From positions 1 to 64,000 of the forward strand of contig NZ_PVEP01000005.1 of assembly GCF_002973535.1 (NCBI RefSeq): a DNA stretch of 64,000 nucleotides, in the 5' to 3' direction. Under the pieces are notes generated by a model that did no database searches, was not told the origin of the DNA, and worked only from the letters and a program-made list of their open reading frames with translations. Both the position numbers and the translations under genes were made by a program. Source of the stretch: Albidovulum denitrificans (GTDB taxonomy: Bacteria; Pseudomonadota; Alphaproteobacteria; Rhodobacterales; Rhodobacteraceae). Position 1 is the stretch's first letter; every line of letters starts with the position of its first letter. Below are positions 15,631 through 24,130 of this stretch, one piece after another.

Positions 15631-16298
15631 AGATCGGCCCCCGCGTGCTGGACCGTGCGGTCGCGGATGCGCAGCACCCGTGCCGCGACCTGCGACTTGG
15701 CGGTGCGGATCAGGTTCATGTCATGGGTCGCGATCAGGATCGTCTTGCCCATGCGGTTCAGTTCGACCAGCAGGGTCAGAAGGCGCTGCGACATGTCCCA
15801 GTCGAGGTTGCCGGTCGGTTCATCGGCCAGAACCATCTCGGGCGCGGTGATGACGGCGCGGGCCAGGGCCGCGCGCTGGCGTTCGCCCCCCGACAGCGAC
15901 GGCGGGCGCGCCCTGGCATGGCCGGAAAGGCCGACCCAGGCCAGAAGCTCCTTCAACTCCTCCGGGTTCGCCTCGCGCCCCGCGACGGTCAGGGGCAGGG
16001 CGACGTTGTCGGCCAGCGGCAGGTGGTCAAGGAACTGGCAGTCCTGATGGACGACGCCGATCTTGCGCCGGGCCATCGCCACCGCGTCGCGCGACATGTG
16101 GCTGACATCCTGGCCAAAGATCTCGACCGTGCCGGCGATCGGCATCAGTTCACGGTAACAAAGCTTGAGAAAGGTGGACTTGCCCGCGCCCGACGGGCCG
16201 GTCAGGAAATGGAACGATCCGGGCGGAAGCGTCAGCGACACGTCCGACAGAAGCGGGCCGTCGCCATAGCCATGGGTCACGTTTCGGAATGCGATCAC
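15627..16298 (-). CDS. ftsE: Cell division ATP-binding protein FtsE
   Basis: 223 residues from a GTG start. Walker A is GPSGAGKST, the ABC signature is LSGGERQRAALARA, Walker B is MVLADEPTGNLD, and the H-loop is ATHDMNL. The GTG at 16298 gives the usual N-terminus (IAFRNVTHGYG) and has GGAGAAC at proper distance; a TTG nine codons upstream has none. FtsE is the ATPase partner of FtsX at the division site. It diverges from the zinc-ribbon gene. Confidence 0.9.
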   Translation of the reverse strand: MIAFRNVTHGYGDGPLLSDVSLTLPPGSFHFLTGPSGAGKSTFLKLCYRELMPIAGTVEIFGQDVSHMSRDAVAMARRKIGVVHQDCQFLDHLPLADNVALPLTVAGREANPEELKELLAWVGLSGHARARPPSLSGGERQRAALARAVITAPEMVLADEPTGNLDWDMSQRLLTLLVELNRMGKTILIATHDMNLIRTAKSQVAARVLRIRDRTVQHAGADL

Positions 16299-16361
16299 TG
16301 CCCGTTCTCCGCCCGCCGATGCCAATCTGCCGCGCGTTCCGACGAAATTTCAGCGGTTGCG

Positions 16362-16385
16362 ACAAACACTTGGACGATTGTTTGT
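16362..16385. promoter_or_regulatory. Inverted repeat between ftsE and the zinc-ribbon gene
   Basis: ACAAACA (16362-16368) and TGTTTGT (16379-16385) are perfect inverted repeats with a ten-base spacer in the divergent intergenic region. It could be an operator for either gene; no regulator is identified. Confidence 0.3.
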
Positions 16386-16468
16386 TGCTTGCTACAACAG
16401 GTTAACAAGAATGGCCAGAAAGGCGTGAGTATGCCTGACGTGAGGCTGAAGGTACGGGTAGAGACGAC

Positions 16469-17419
16469 ATGCGCTTGATATGTCCCAGTTGCGGCGCGCA
16501 ATACGAAGTGGATGAAAGCGTCATCCCGGATGCGGGCCGTGACGTGCAATGCTCCAATTGCGGCAATGCCTGGTTCCAGATGTCGGCGGCCCAGCTGAAG
16601 GCCGAAGAGGCCCGCGCGGCGGAAGCCGAAGCGGCGGGCGCCGAGGTCGATGAGACGGAAGACTGGGTCGAGGAGGCACCTGAAGAGGTCGCCGAGGCCG
16701 ATGAGCCGCCGCTGGAGATTGAGCCTTCGCAAGAGGTTGCGGCCGAGGAGACCGAGGAAGATTGGGGCGCGGCGGAGGACGTGGCCGAGGACACCGCCGA
16801 TGCGGTGGAGGAACCCGAGGCCGCGCCAGCGCCCGAGGAACCCGCCCCCGCGCCGAAGCGCAAGACGCTCGATGATGCGGTGATGAACGTGCTGCGCGAA
16901 GAGGCCGACCGCGAGCGTCGCGCGCGCGAGGCCGAGGGCAGCCTGATCGAGACCCAGCCCGATCTGGGCATTCCCGCCGAAGCCGCCGCCGCGTCGGTCG
17001 CCGCCGCCGTTGCGGCCGCGCAAGACGACGATGCGCCGGAGGTCGAGGACGAGGTCTACGACCCCGAGAATGAGGACTCCGTCGTCTCGCGCGCCGCCCG
17101 GAAAGAGCTTTTGCCGGATATCGAGGAGATCAACTCCTCCCTCCGCGCGACCTCGGACCGGGGGGGCGAGGCGGCTTCGGTCGATGCGCCCGCGACCTTG
17201 CGGCGTCGGCGCAGCGGCTTCCGCATGGGCTTTGTCACCGCCATCGTGATCGCCGTGATCCTGTTGCTGGTCTATGCCTTCGCGCCCGCGATTTCCTCTG
17301 CCGTGCCTGCCGCGTCGGGCGCGATGGAGGCCTATGTCGCAGGCGTCGACGGGGCGCGCAGCTGGCTGGATGCCACCTTGCAGGGGCTGACCGCGTCAAT
17401 GACGGATGGCGAGACCTGA
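16469..17419 (+). CDS. Zinc-ribbon (MJ0042-type) membrane protein with acidic linker
   Basis: 316 residues. The first 37 residues form an MJ0042-type zinc ribbon (CPSCGAQYEVDE ... CSNCGNAWF, two CxxC pairs). A long Glu/Ala/Pro-rich, highly acidic region follows (about 40-150), then a single membrane helix near residues 250-275 (FVTAIVIAVILLLVYAFA) and a short periplasmic tail. Such proteins are standard neighbours of ftsEX in Rhodobacterales; function is unknown. The gene ends nine bases before palindromic element copy 2. Confidence 0.85.
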   Translation: MRLICPSCGAQYEVDESVIPDAGRDVQCSNCGNAWFQMSAAQLKAEEARAAEAEAAGAEVDETEDWVEEAPEEVAEADEPPLEIEPSQEVAAEETEEDWGAAEDVAEDTADAVEEPEAAPAPEEPAPAPKRKTLDDAVMNVLREEADRERRAREAEGSLIETQPDLGIPAEAAAASVAAAVAAAQDDDAPEVEDEVYDPENEDSVVSRAARKELLPDIEEINSSLRATSDRGGEAASVDAPATLRRRRSGFRMGFVTAIVIAVILLLVYAFAPAISSAVPAASGAMEAYVAGVDGARSWLDATLQGLTASMTDGET

Positions 17420-17428
17420 CCGCCGCCC

Positions 17429-17521
17429 TATAGCATTTCGGGTTTGCACTGACTCAGAATTCGAACGTATTTCGTTCGAATTCTGATACTTGCTCTCTCA
17501 ACGAAAACCCGAAACGCTTTA
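17429..17521. repeat. Palindromic intergenic element, copy 2
   Basis: The inner stem is perfect: TCAGAATTCGAACG (17454-17467) and CGTTCGAATTCTGA (17473-17486) around TATTT. The outer arms AGCATTTCGGGTTT and AAACCCGAAACGCT flank it. It fills the gap between the convergent zinc-ribbon and TIGR02302 genes, and differs from copy 3 at about six positions by my count. Confidence 0.92.
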
Positions 17522-17528
17522 GCCAGGG

Positions 17529-20153
17529 TCAGAAGCGTTCGAGCAGCCGCTTGAGGTAGTCGAGTTCGACCGTCGGCCGGGTCTGGTCGGCAGAGCGGCG
17601 GCGGATTTCATCCAGAAGATTGCGCGCGCGGCGATAGACATCCTCACCCCCGAGCATCGCCTGGTCGGTGCCGACGCGGCCCGATTGCCCGGTCGAGCGG
17701 CCAAGCGGATCGCGGGACGTGTCGCGGCGGGCCTCGCGGGTCGTCTGGCCCTGATCGGATTCCGTGCCTTCGCCGTTCCGGGCCATCGCCTGACCCAGGT
17801 TGCGCATCCCTTCACGCAGGTTCTCGATCGCGTCGGCCTGCCGTTCGATGGCGCCCGCCGTGTCGCCGCGCCGCAGCGCCTCTTCGGCGCCGTCCATGGC
17901 GCGGCCCGCATCGTTCAGCGCCTGCCGCGCCGCATCGCCTTCGGCCGAAGGGCTGCCGGGCAGGTTGCCCTCTTGCTGGCGCAACATCTCGCGCAGCGCA
18001 TTCTGGCGGTCCGCAAGGCTGCCGCCGGGGCGCTGCCGGGTGCCGTTCTGGCCCTGATCGCCGCCGCCCTGATCGCCGGACATGCCGCCGTCTCGGCCCG
18101 CCTGCCCCTGCTGATCGCCGGGCTGGCCATCCTGCCCGTCGCCGCCGGGCTGCCCCTGTTGGCCCTGACCGCCTTCGGGGTTGCCGAACTGGCGCTGAAG
18201 GTCGCGGAAGGTGTCGTCGGACAGGCCCTGCTGGCCGCGCAGCGTGTCGCGCAGGCCGTTCATCGCCTGATCGCCCGGCCCCTGCTGCCCCTGACCGCCC
18301 TGACCTTCGGTCACGCGAAGGTTCTGCATCATGCGCGACAGTTGATCGAGCAGTTCCTGCGCCTCGGCCATGCGGCCCTCTTCCATCAGGCGCTGGATTT
18401 CGTCCATCATCTGCTGAAGCTGGTCGCCGGTGATCTGCTGGCCGGAATTGTCGGCCTGCTGGTTCGGCTCATCCGCGCCCTTGCGCTCCATGTTCTCGGC
18501 CAGTTTGCGGATATAGTCGTCGGTCGCTTGCCGAAGCTCATCCATCAGCTTCTGGATTTCCTCGGGCGAGGCGCCGTTGCGGATCGCCTCGGACAGGCGT
18601 TCCTGCGCCTGCTGCATGCGCTCAAGCGCGCTCGACAGACCGCCATCCTCGATCAGAAGCGCGATGTCCCAAAGCGCGTCGGCGGTTTCGTCGCGCAGAT
18701 CGGCGCTCAGCGGGCCCTGCGCCAGCGCGGCGTCCAGCCGCCGCATGGCGACGCGCAGCATCAGATAGGCGCGTTCGTTGCGCAAAAGCCCTTCGGGCCG
18801 GTGGGTCATCGCGTGCAGAAGCTGCGAGGTGCGCGGGCCGTTGTCGCGGGTCCAGAGAAGGTCGCGGCGCAGTTCCACGACGGCGTTCGCCACCGGGTCG
18901 AAGAAGCGGCGACCGGGCAGCGCAAGGTCTACCGTATAGCTGGCGCCGGTCTGGTTGCGACCGTCCGTCACCTCAAACGTCATGCGGACGGGAAGGTTCG
19001 ACCAGGCGTGTTTCGACGCATCCTCGACCAGTGTTTCGGAGAACGCCGCGCGTGAGCCGGTGATGGGAAGCGGCAGGTCATAGGTCAGCGGGTCGCGCGC
19101 CTCGGGCGCGGGGGTCAGGCCATAGCGGCGGTCCACCTTGTCCATGTCGAGCGTGATGACCGCCCGCCCGGTGGTGACGGCGTAGTCATCGGCCGCGCTG
19201 AAGGGCTGCGACATGGCGCCTTCTGCATCGCGCATGACCGCGCCGTCGATCTTCACGGTGGGCGGGGCGTCGGGCAGGACGGTCAACTGCCAGTCGCGTG
19301 GGGTTGGCCCGGTGATGGAAAGGCGGCCCGACCGGATCGCCTCGAACTCGACCGCCTGAAGGGCGGTGTCGGGGTCGGGCGCGGGGGCGGTGTCGGCTGG
19401 CAGGTCCGCGATGTCCTGGGTCACCGCGATGTCGCCGGGCTTGCCGTAAAGCCGCAGGATGATGCGGCTGCCTTCGGGCAGGGTGAGGGCATCGCCTTCG
19501 ACGGCGTTCAGGTAGACGCTGGGCTTGCCGGTATAGGCGGGCGGTTCGGCCCAGCCTTCCCACGAAGGCCCGGCGGCCAGCGCCCCGCCGGTGCCGCCCG
19601 TCATCGCGACCCGTGGCGCATCGGCGACGCGCCAGAGCGATCCGAAGCCTATCGCCATCACCAGCGCGGTCAGCGCGGCATAGCGCAGCGCGAAGGGGTC
19701 GCGCGTGGCAAGCCGCAGATCGGGCATCTTCGGCCGCGCGGCCCTGGCCCGTTCGGCCATCCGCGCGATATGGGCGCGCCAGACGGCAAGCGAGCCTGCA
19801 TCGCCCGCGCCAAGCGCCTGCGCATCGGTCAGCGCCGCGATGGGCCGCCCCGGCAGGCTGGCATCCAGCCGTTCCAGCGCCTCGGCCCGCGTCGGCCAGC
19901 GGAACTGCCGCACGCCGCGCACCAGCGACCAGACCAGAACCGCCAGAACGGCGAGCGAGCCGATCCACAGCACCTCGACCGGAAGCCAGTCATGCAGGCC
20001 GAAGGCAAGGGCGGCGATAACGGCGAAAAGAAGCGTCCAGACCGGCCAGAAGCCCCGCGTGATCCGTTCGGCCAGCATTCCGGCCCGCGTCAGGCGCACG
20101 GGCCATGAGAGGCGGCGAAGCGTCTCTTCCGGGCTGGCGTTCGGGTCGGTCAT
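17529..20153 (-). CDS. TIGR02302/DUF4175 family large membrane protein
   Basis: About 874 residues. The N-terminus has two or three membrane helices (within residues 35-95 and near 165), followed by a large beta-rich region with EGWAEPPAYTGKPSVYL and then helical segments. The C-terminal third is rich in Gln/Gly with repeated GQ-type runs (about 640-760) and helices such as IQRLMEEGRMAEAQELLDQL. This architecture is that of TIGR02302 proteins found near lysA in alphaproteobacteria, role unknown, possibly envelope. The ATG at 20153 (MTDPNASPEE) is chosen over one eight codons upstream. lysA ends upstream after a gap of about 50 bases. Confidence 0.88.
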   Translation of the reverse strand: MTDPNASPEETLRRLSWPVRLTRAGMLAERITRGFWPVWTLLFAVIAALAFGLHDWLPVEVLWIGSLAVLAVLVWSLVRGVRQFRWPTRAEALERLDASLPGRPIAALTDAQALGAGDAGSLAVWRAHIARMAERARAARPKMPDLRLATRDPFALRYAALTALVMAIGFGSLWRVADAPRVAMTGGTGGALAAGPSWEGWAEPPAYTGKPSVYLNAVEGDALTLPEGSRIILRLYGKPGDIAVTQDIADLPADTAPAPDPDTALQAVEFEAIRSGRLSITGPTPRDWQLTVLPDAPPTVKIDGAVMRDAEGAMSQPFSAADDYAVTTGRAVITLDMDKVDRRYGLTPAPEARDPLTYDLPLPITGSRAAFSETLVEDASKHAWSNLPVRMTFEVTDGRNQTGASYTVDLALPGRRFFDPVANAVVELRRDLLWTRDNGPRTSQLLHAMTHRPEGLLRNERAYLMLRVAMRRLDAALAQGPLSADLRDETADALWDIALLIEDGGLSSALERMQQAQERLSEAIRNGASPEEIQKLMDELRQATDDYIRKLAENMERKGADEPNQQADNSGQQITGDQLQQMMDEIQRLMEEGRMAEAQELLDQLSRMMQNLRVTEGQGGQGQQGPGDQAMNGLRDTLRGQQGLSDDTFRDLQRQFGNPEGGQGQQGQPGGDGQDGQPGDQQGQAGRDGGMSGDQGGGDQGQNGTRQRPGGSLADRQNALREMLRQQEGNLPGSPSAEGDAARQALNDAGRAMDGAEEALRRGDTAGAIERQADAIENLREGMRNLGQAMARNGEGTESDQGQTTREARRDTSRDPLGRSTGQSGRVGTDQAMLGGEDVYRRARNLLDEIRRRSADQTRPTVELDYLKRLLERF

Positions 20154-20202
20154 CGGCCTTGGGTATCGCCCCCGCATCAGGCCGCCGCGCGGGATTGCGC
20201 GG

Positions 20203-21468
20203 TCAGAGCCACACGGGGATGTTATCGCGCTTTATCATCTCGTCATAGGTGGGCCGGGCGCGGATGACAGCGAATTGATCCCCCTTGACCAGAACCTCGG
20301 GGATCAGCGGCCTTGTGTTGTATTCCGACGCCATGACCGCGCCATAGGCCCCGGCCGATCGGAAGGCGACCAGATCGTCGGCCTGCATCACCGGCAGGTG
20401 GCGCTGCTTGGCGAAGGTGTCGCCGGTTTCGCAGACCGGACCCACGACGTCATAGGGATGCGGCAGGTCGCCGGGGGCGGGTTCGTCGACCGGGACGATG
20501 TCGTGATGCGCGCCGTACATCGACGGGCGCACAAGATCGTTCATCGCGGCGTCGAGGATCAGGAAATCCCGCTCCTCCCCCGACTTCACATAGATGACGC
20601 GTGAGACGAGGAGACCCGCATTGCCCGCGATCAGGCGGCCCGGCTCGATCTCGACCTCGCAGCCCAGATGGCCGAGCGTGTCGCGGATGACGGCGCCGTA
20701 TTCGATCGGCAAGGGCGGGGCAGAGTTCGAGCGTTCGTAGGGAATGCCCAGGCCCCCGCCAAGGTCGAGACGGCGGATGTCATGGCCATCGGCGCGCAGC
20801 TCTGCCGTCAGATCGGCGACCTTGCGATAGGCCTCGGCAAAGGGCGTCAGGTCGGTCAACTGGCTGCCGATATGGACGTCGATGCCGACGACCTCGATCC
20901 CCGGCAGGGCGGCGGCTTCGGCATAGACCGCGCGGGCGCGGGTAATGGGGATGCCGAACTTGTTTTCCTTCTTGCCGGTGGCGATCTTCTCATGCGTCTT
21001 GGCGTCCACGTCGGGGTTCACGCGGATGGTGACCGGCGCTTTGGTCCCCATGGCGCTGGCGACTTCGGACAGGGCGCGCAGTTCCGGCTCGCTTTCCACG
21101 TTGAACTGGCGGATGCCGCCTTCCAGCGCCACGCGCATCTCCTCGCGCGTTTTGCCGACGCCGGAAAAGACGATGCGGTCGCCGGGGACGCCCGCCGCCT
21201 TCGCCTTGAGGTATTCGCCGATGGAGACGACGTCGGCCCCCGCACCGAGGAGAGCCAAGGTGCGCATCACGGCGGTGTTCGACGCCGCCTTCATCGCGAA
21301 GCAGATCAGGTGGTCCATGCCCTCCAGCGCCTCTTCGAACAGGCGATAATGCCGTTCCAGCGTGGCGGTGGAGTAGACGTAAAAGGGCGTTCCGACCGCT
21401 TGCGCGATGTCGGCGATGGCCACGTCCTCGGCAAAAAGCGCGCCGTCACGGTAGAGGAAATGGTCCAT
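20203..21468 (-). CDS. lysA: Diaminopimelate decarboxylase
   Basis: 421 residues. This PLP enzyme decarboxylates meso-diaminopimelate to L-lysine, the last step of lysine synthesis. FAMKAASN holds the PLP lysine; VNPDVDAKTHEKIATGKKENKFG is split by no gap, HIGSQL, LDLGGGLGIPY and EPGRLIAGNAG follow, and VGPVCETGDTFA near the C-terminus carries the active-site Cys-Glu. In relatives lysA normally follows argH and a small lipoprotein gene; here about 3.8 kb holding an export operon separates them. Confidence 0.97.
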   Translation of the reverse strand: MDHFLYRDGALFAEDVAIADIAQAVGTPFYVYSTATLERHYRLFEEALEGMDHLICFAMKAASNTAVMRTLALLGAGADVVSIGEYLKAKAAGVPGDRIVFSGVGKTREEMRVALEGGIRQFNVESEPELRALSEVASAMGTKAPVTIRVNPDVDAKTHEKIATGKKENKFGIPITRARAVYAEAAALPGIEVVGIDVHIGSQLTDLTPFAEAYRKVADLTAELRADGHDIRRLDLGGGLGIPYERSNSAPPLPIEYGAVIRDTLGHLGCEVEIEPGRLIAGNAGLLVSRVIYVKSGEERDFLILDAAMNDLVRPSMYGAHHDIVPVDEPAPGDLPHPYDVVGPVCETGDTFAKQRHLPVMQADDLVAFRSAGAYGAVMASEYNTRPLIPEVLVKGDQFAVIRARPTYDEMIKRDNIPVWL

Positions 21469-21557
21469 TGGCCTGCCGTCCTTCCTGCTCGCGTTCCTTT
21501 GCGCGATGTAGCCTATCGGGCCGGACAGGGGAAGCAGGCAAGGGGCCGCTTGATTTC

Positions 21558-21573
21558 AATCAATCGTTTGATT
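21558..21573. promoter_or_regulatory. Operator candidate for the TetR-type repressor
   Basis: AATCAA (21558-21563) and TTGATT (21568-21573) are perfect inverted repeats separated by TCGT, placed 25 bases before the TetR-type start codon in an AT-rich patch. The site is suited to autoregulation of the tetR-hlyD-ABC operon; it also lies in the 129-base divergent gap to lysA. Confidence 0.5.
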
Positions 21574-21597
21574 TACTATAGCACAGGAGAATCGCCC

Positions 21598-22260
21598 ATG
21601 ACTGAACCGAGCGCACCCCCGAAACCCGAAGGCACCGCTGCCGACCTGATCGCGGCGGGGCTGAAGCTGTTCGGGCAGAAGGGGTTTGCCGCCACTTCGA
21701 CGCGCGAGATCGCGGCAGAGGCGGGGGCCAACATCGCCTCGATCGCCTATCATTTCGGCAACAAGGACGGGCTGCGCCTGGCCTGCGGGCATGAGGTGCG
21801 GCGGCGGATCGGCGGCACGGTCGCGGCGGTGCTTGAGGGGCCGGCCGATGCCCCGCCGCCGTCGCCCGATGAGGCGATGATGCAGATCGAAGCGGCGATC
21901 CGCGCGATGACGGCGTTCCTTCTGACCCAGCGCGCGGCAGAGGATGTCGTGCCTTTCATGCTGCGCGAGGTCGCGGAAAACGGCGCCAACCTCGACATGC
22001 TCTATGACGGCATGATCGTCCCCGCCCATGGCCGTTTCTGCGCGCTTTGGGCGGCCGCGACCGGCAACGCCCCGGACAGTGAGCGCACCCGGCTGATCGT
22101 CTTTTCGGCCATCGGGCAGATCCTTTATTTCCGCATCGGCCGGCCCATCGTCGAACGCAGGCTTGGCTGGACCGAATGGGGGGCGGAGCGGGCGCGCCAG
22201 ACCGCCGATGTCATCGTGTCGAATGTCCGGGCCATGATCGAAAGGGAAAGACGTCCATGA
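21598..22260 (+). CDS. TetR-family regulator (CecR/CerR-like)
   Basis: 220 residues. An N-terminal helix-turn-helix (STREIAAEAGANIASIAYHF, residues about 40-60) precedes a C-terminal ligand domain resembling the DUF1956/CerR-C type seen in E. coli CecR (YbiH), which controls the ybhGFSR exporter. The GGAGA site lies nine bases before the ATG, and the stop overlaps the HlyD start by four bases (ATGA). It probably represses its own operon through the inverted repeat at 21558 and responds to a drug-like ligand. Confidence 0.88.
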   Translation: MTEPSAPPKPEGTAADLIAAGLKLFGQKGFAATSTREIAAEAGANIASIAYHFGNKDGLRLACGHEVRRRIGGTVAAVLEGPADAPPPSPDEAMMQIEAAIRAMTAFLLTQRAAEDVVPFMLREVAENGANLDMLYDGMIVPAHGRFCALWAAATGNAPDSERTRLIVFSAIGQILYFRIGRPIVERRLGWTEWGAERARQTADVIVSNVRAMIERERRP

Positions 22261-23213
22261 GCAGTTTCATTTGTGCCGTCCCGGTCATTTCGGCCCTTTT
22301 CAACGCCTGCGCGCCGGTCCCGCCCTTCGCCACCGGCTATGTCGAGGGGGAATATGTGCTGGTGGCCCCTGTCGCGGTGGCGCAGATCGCCGCGCTCTCC
22401 GTCAAGCGCGGGGATCGGGTCGAGGCGGGGCAGACGCTGGTGGAGATGGAGCGGCGGGATGCCGAGATCGCGCTGAGCCAGGCCGAGGCGGCGCGGGCGC
22501 AGGCCGAAAGCCAGCTTGCCAACCTGCTTGAGGGGCGGCGGCCGGAGGAAATCCGGGTGATCGAGGCGACACTGGCATCCGCGCGCGCCCAGCTGGCCGA
22601 GGCAGAGCGGACCGAGGCGCGGCTGCAAAGCCTGGCCGACCGCGGATCGGCCACCACCGCGCAGGCCGAGGATGCCGCCACCGCCGCCAGCATCGCCCGC
22701 GCCCGCGTGGCCGAGGCGGAGGCGAACCTTGCAGTGGCGAAGCTGCCCGCGCGGCCGCAGGAAATCGCCGCCGCCGAGGCGGCCGTCGCGGGGGCCAAGG
22801 CCACCGTGGATCAGGCGGCCTGGAACCTGTCGCAGCGCCGTCTGGCCTCTGCCGCCGACGGGGTGATCTTCGACGTGATCCGCGACGCGGGCGAACTTGC
22901 CGGGCCTTCCGCCCCGGTCCTGTCGATGCTTCCCGACGGCGCGGTGAAGCTGCGCCTTTACATCCCCGAACCGGAACTGGCCGATGTGTCGATCGGATCG
23001 AAACTGACGGTTCATTGCGACGGTTGCGGGGCGGGGCAGACGGCGCTGGTCACCTATATCTCCGACAGTCCCGAATTCACCCCGCCGGTGATCTATTCGC
23101 TTCAGAACCGCCAGACGCTCGTCTACCTGATCGAGGCCCGCCCCGATCCCGGCAGCGCCGCGCTGAAACCGGGCCAGATCGTCGATGTCGACCTGCCGGG
23201 CAGCGCGAAATGA
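22257..23213 (+). CDS. HlyD-family periplasmic adaptor (YbhG-like)
   Basis: 318 residues. An N-terminal signal-like segment (CAVPVISALFNACAP) is followed by a biotinyl-lipoyl-like half (VAQIAALSVKRGDRVEAGQT), a long alpha-hairpin rich in Ala/Glu (about 70-190), the second lipoyl half (LASAADGVIFDVIRDAGE) and a beta-barrel region. It would bridge the inner-membrane ABC exporter to an outer-membrane channel. ATGA overlaps join it to the regulator upstream and the ATPase downstream. The Cys at 18 is in a weak lipobox. Confidence 0.88.
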   Translation: MSSFICAVPVISALFNACAPVPPFATGYVEGEYVLVAPVAVAQIAALSVKRGDRVEAGQTLVEMERRDAEIALSQAEAARAQAESQLANLLEGRRPEEIRVIEATLASARAQLAEAERTEARLQSLADRGSATTAQAEDAATAASIARARVAEAEANLAVAKLPARPQEIAAAEAAVAGAKATVDQAAWNLSQRRLASAADGVIFDVIRDAGELAGPSAPVLSMLPDGAVKLRLYIPEPELADVSIGSKLTVHCDGCGAGQTALVTYISDSPEFTPPVIYSLQNRQTLVYLIEARPDPGSAALKPGQIVDVDLPGSAK

Positions 23214-24130
23214 CCGAGGCTGCGGCCATCGAGGTCCATGACCTCGTCAAGCGCTTCGGCGGCAGGGCGGTTGTCGATCATGTCTCATTGACCGTCGCGA
23301 CGGGGGAGATTGCGGGCTTTCTCGGCCCGAACGGGTCGGGCAAGACGACGACGATCCGTCTGATGTGCGGCCTCTTGACCCCGGATGAGGGGGCGGGCCG
23401 CGTGCTGGGCCATGACATTCGGACCGAGGGGAACGCCATCAAGCGCGAGGTCGGCTATATGACCCAGCGCTTTTCCTTCTATGAGGACCTGACGATCGCG
23501 GAAAACCTCGCCTTCGTCGCGGGGCTTTACCGCCTGCCGCAGAGCGCCGTCGCCGATACGCTCGCCGATCTTGGCCTGACCTCGCGCAAGGGGCAGCTTG
23601 CTGGGTCGCTGTCGGGCGGCTGGAAGCAGCGGCTGGCGCTGGCGGCCTGCATCATGCACAAGCCCCGGCTTCTGATGCTGGATGAGCCGACCGCCGGGGT
23701 CGATCCCAAGGCGCGGCGCGATTTCTGGGACGAGATCCATCTGCGCGCGGCCGAGGGGCTGACCGTCCTTGTTTCCACGCATTACATGGACGAGGCGGAG
23801 CGCTGCCACCGGATCAACTACATCTCCTACGGGCGGCTGGTCGCCCAAGGGACGGTGGCCGAGGTCGTCCGCGATGCCGGGCTGACGACGGTGGTGCTTG
23901 AGGGCAAGGGGGTCAGCCGGGCGGCGGAGTCGCTGCGCGGCCAGCCGGGGGTGGAACAGATCGCGCCCTTCGGCAACACGCTGCATGTGGTCGGCAAGGA
24001 CGGCGCCGCGCTGCGCGCCTCGGCCCGCAAGGTGGCCGACGATACCGGCGTTCGGCTTTCCGAGGCCGAGACGAGCCTTGAGGATGTGTTCATCCAGTTG
24101 ATGGGCGAAGCGAAGGACAACATGGAATGA
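23210..24130 (+). CDS. ABC transporter ATP-binding protein (YbhF/CcmA type)
   Basis: 306 residues. Walker A GPNGSGKTTT, signature LSGGWKQRLALAA, Walker B LLMLDEPTAGVDP and H-loop STHYMDEAE are intact. It has one ATPase domain where E. coli YbhF has two, followed by a C-terminal domain of about 80 residues typical of drug-exporting ABC-2 ATPases. It is coupled by four-base overlaps to both neighbours and should form a dimer powering the adjacent permease. Confidence 0.92.
   Translation: MTEAAAIEVHDLVKRFGGRAVVDHVSLTVATGEIAGFLGPNGSGKTTTIRLMCGLLTPDEGAGRVLGHDIRTEGNAIKREVGYMTQRFSFYEDLTIAENLAFVAGLYRLPQSAVADTLADLGLTSRKGQLAGSLSGGWKQRLALAACIMHKPRLLMLDEPTAGVDPKARRDFWDEIHLRAAEGLTVLVSTHYMDEAERCHRINYISYGRLVAQGTVAEVVRDAGLTTVVLEGKGVSRAAESLRGQPGVEQIAPFGNTLHVVGKDGAALRASARKVADDTGVRLSEAETSLEDVFIQLMGEAKDNME

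Noticed and set aside
20668-21597. N-terminal extension of the TetR gene across lysA
   Set aside because: The extension is antisense to lysA; the ATG at 21598 has a good ribosome site and gives the family N-terminus.
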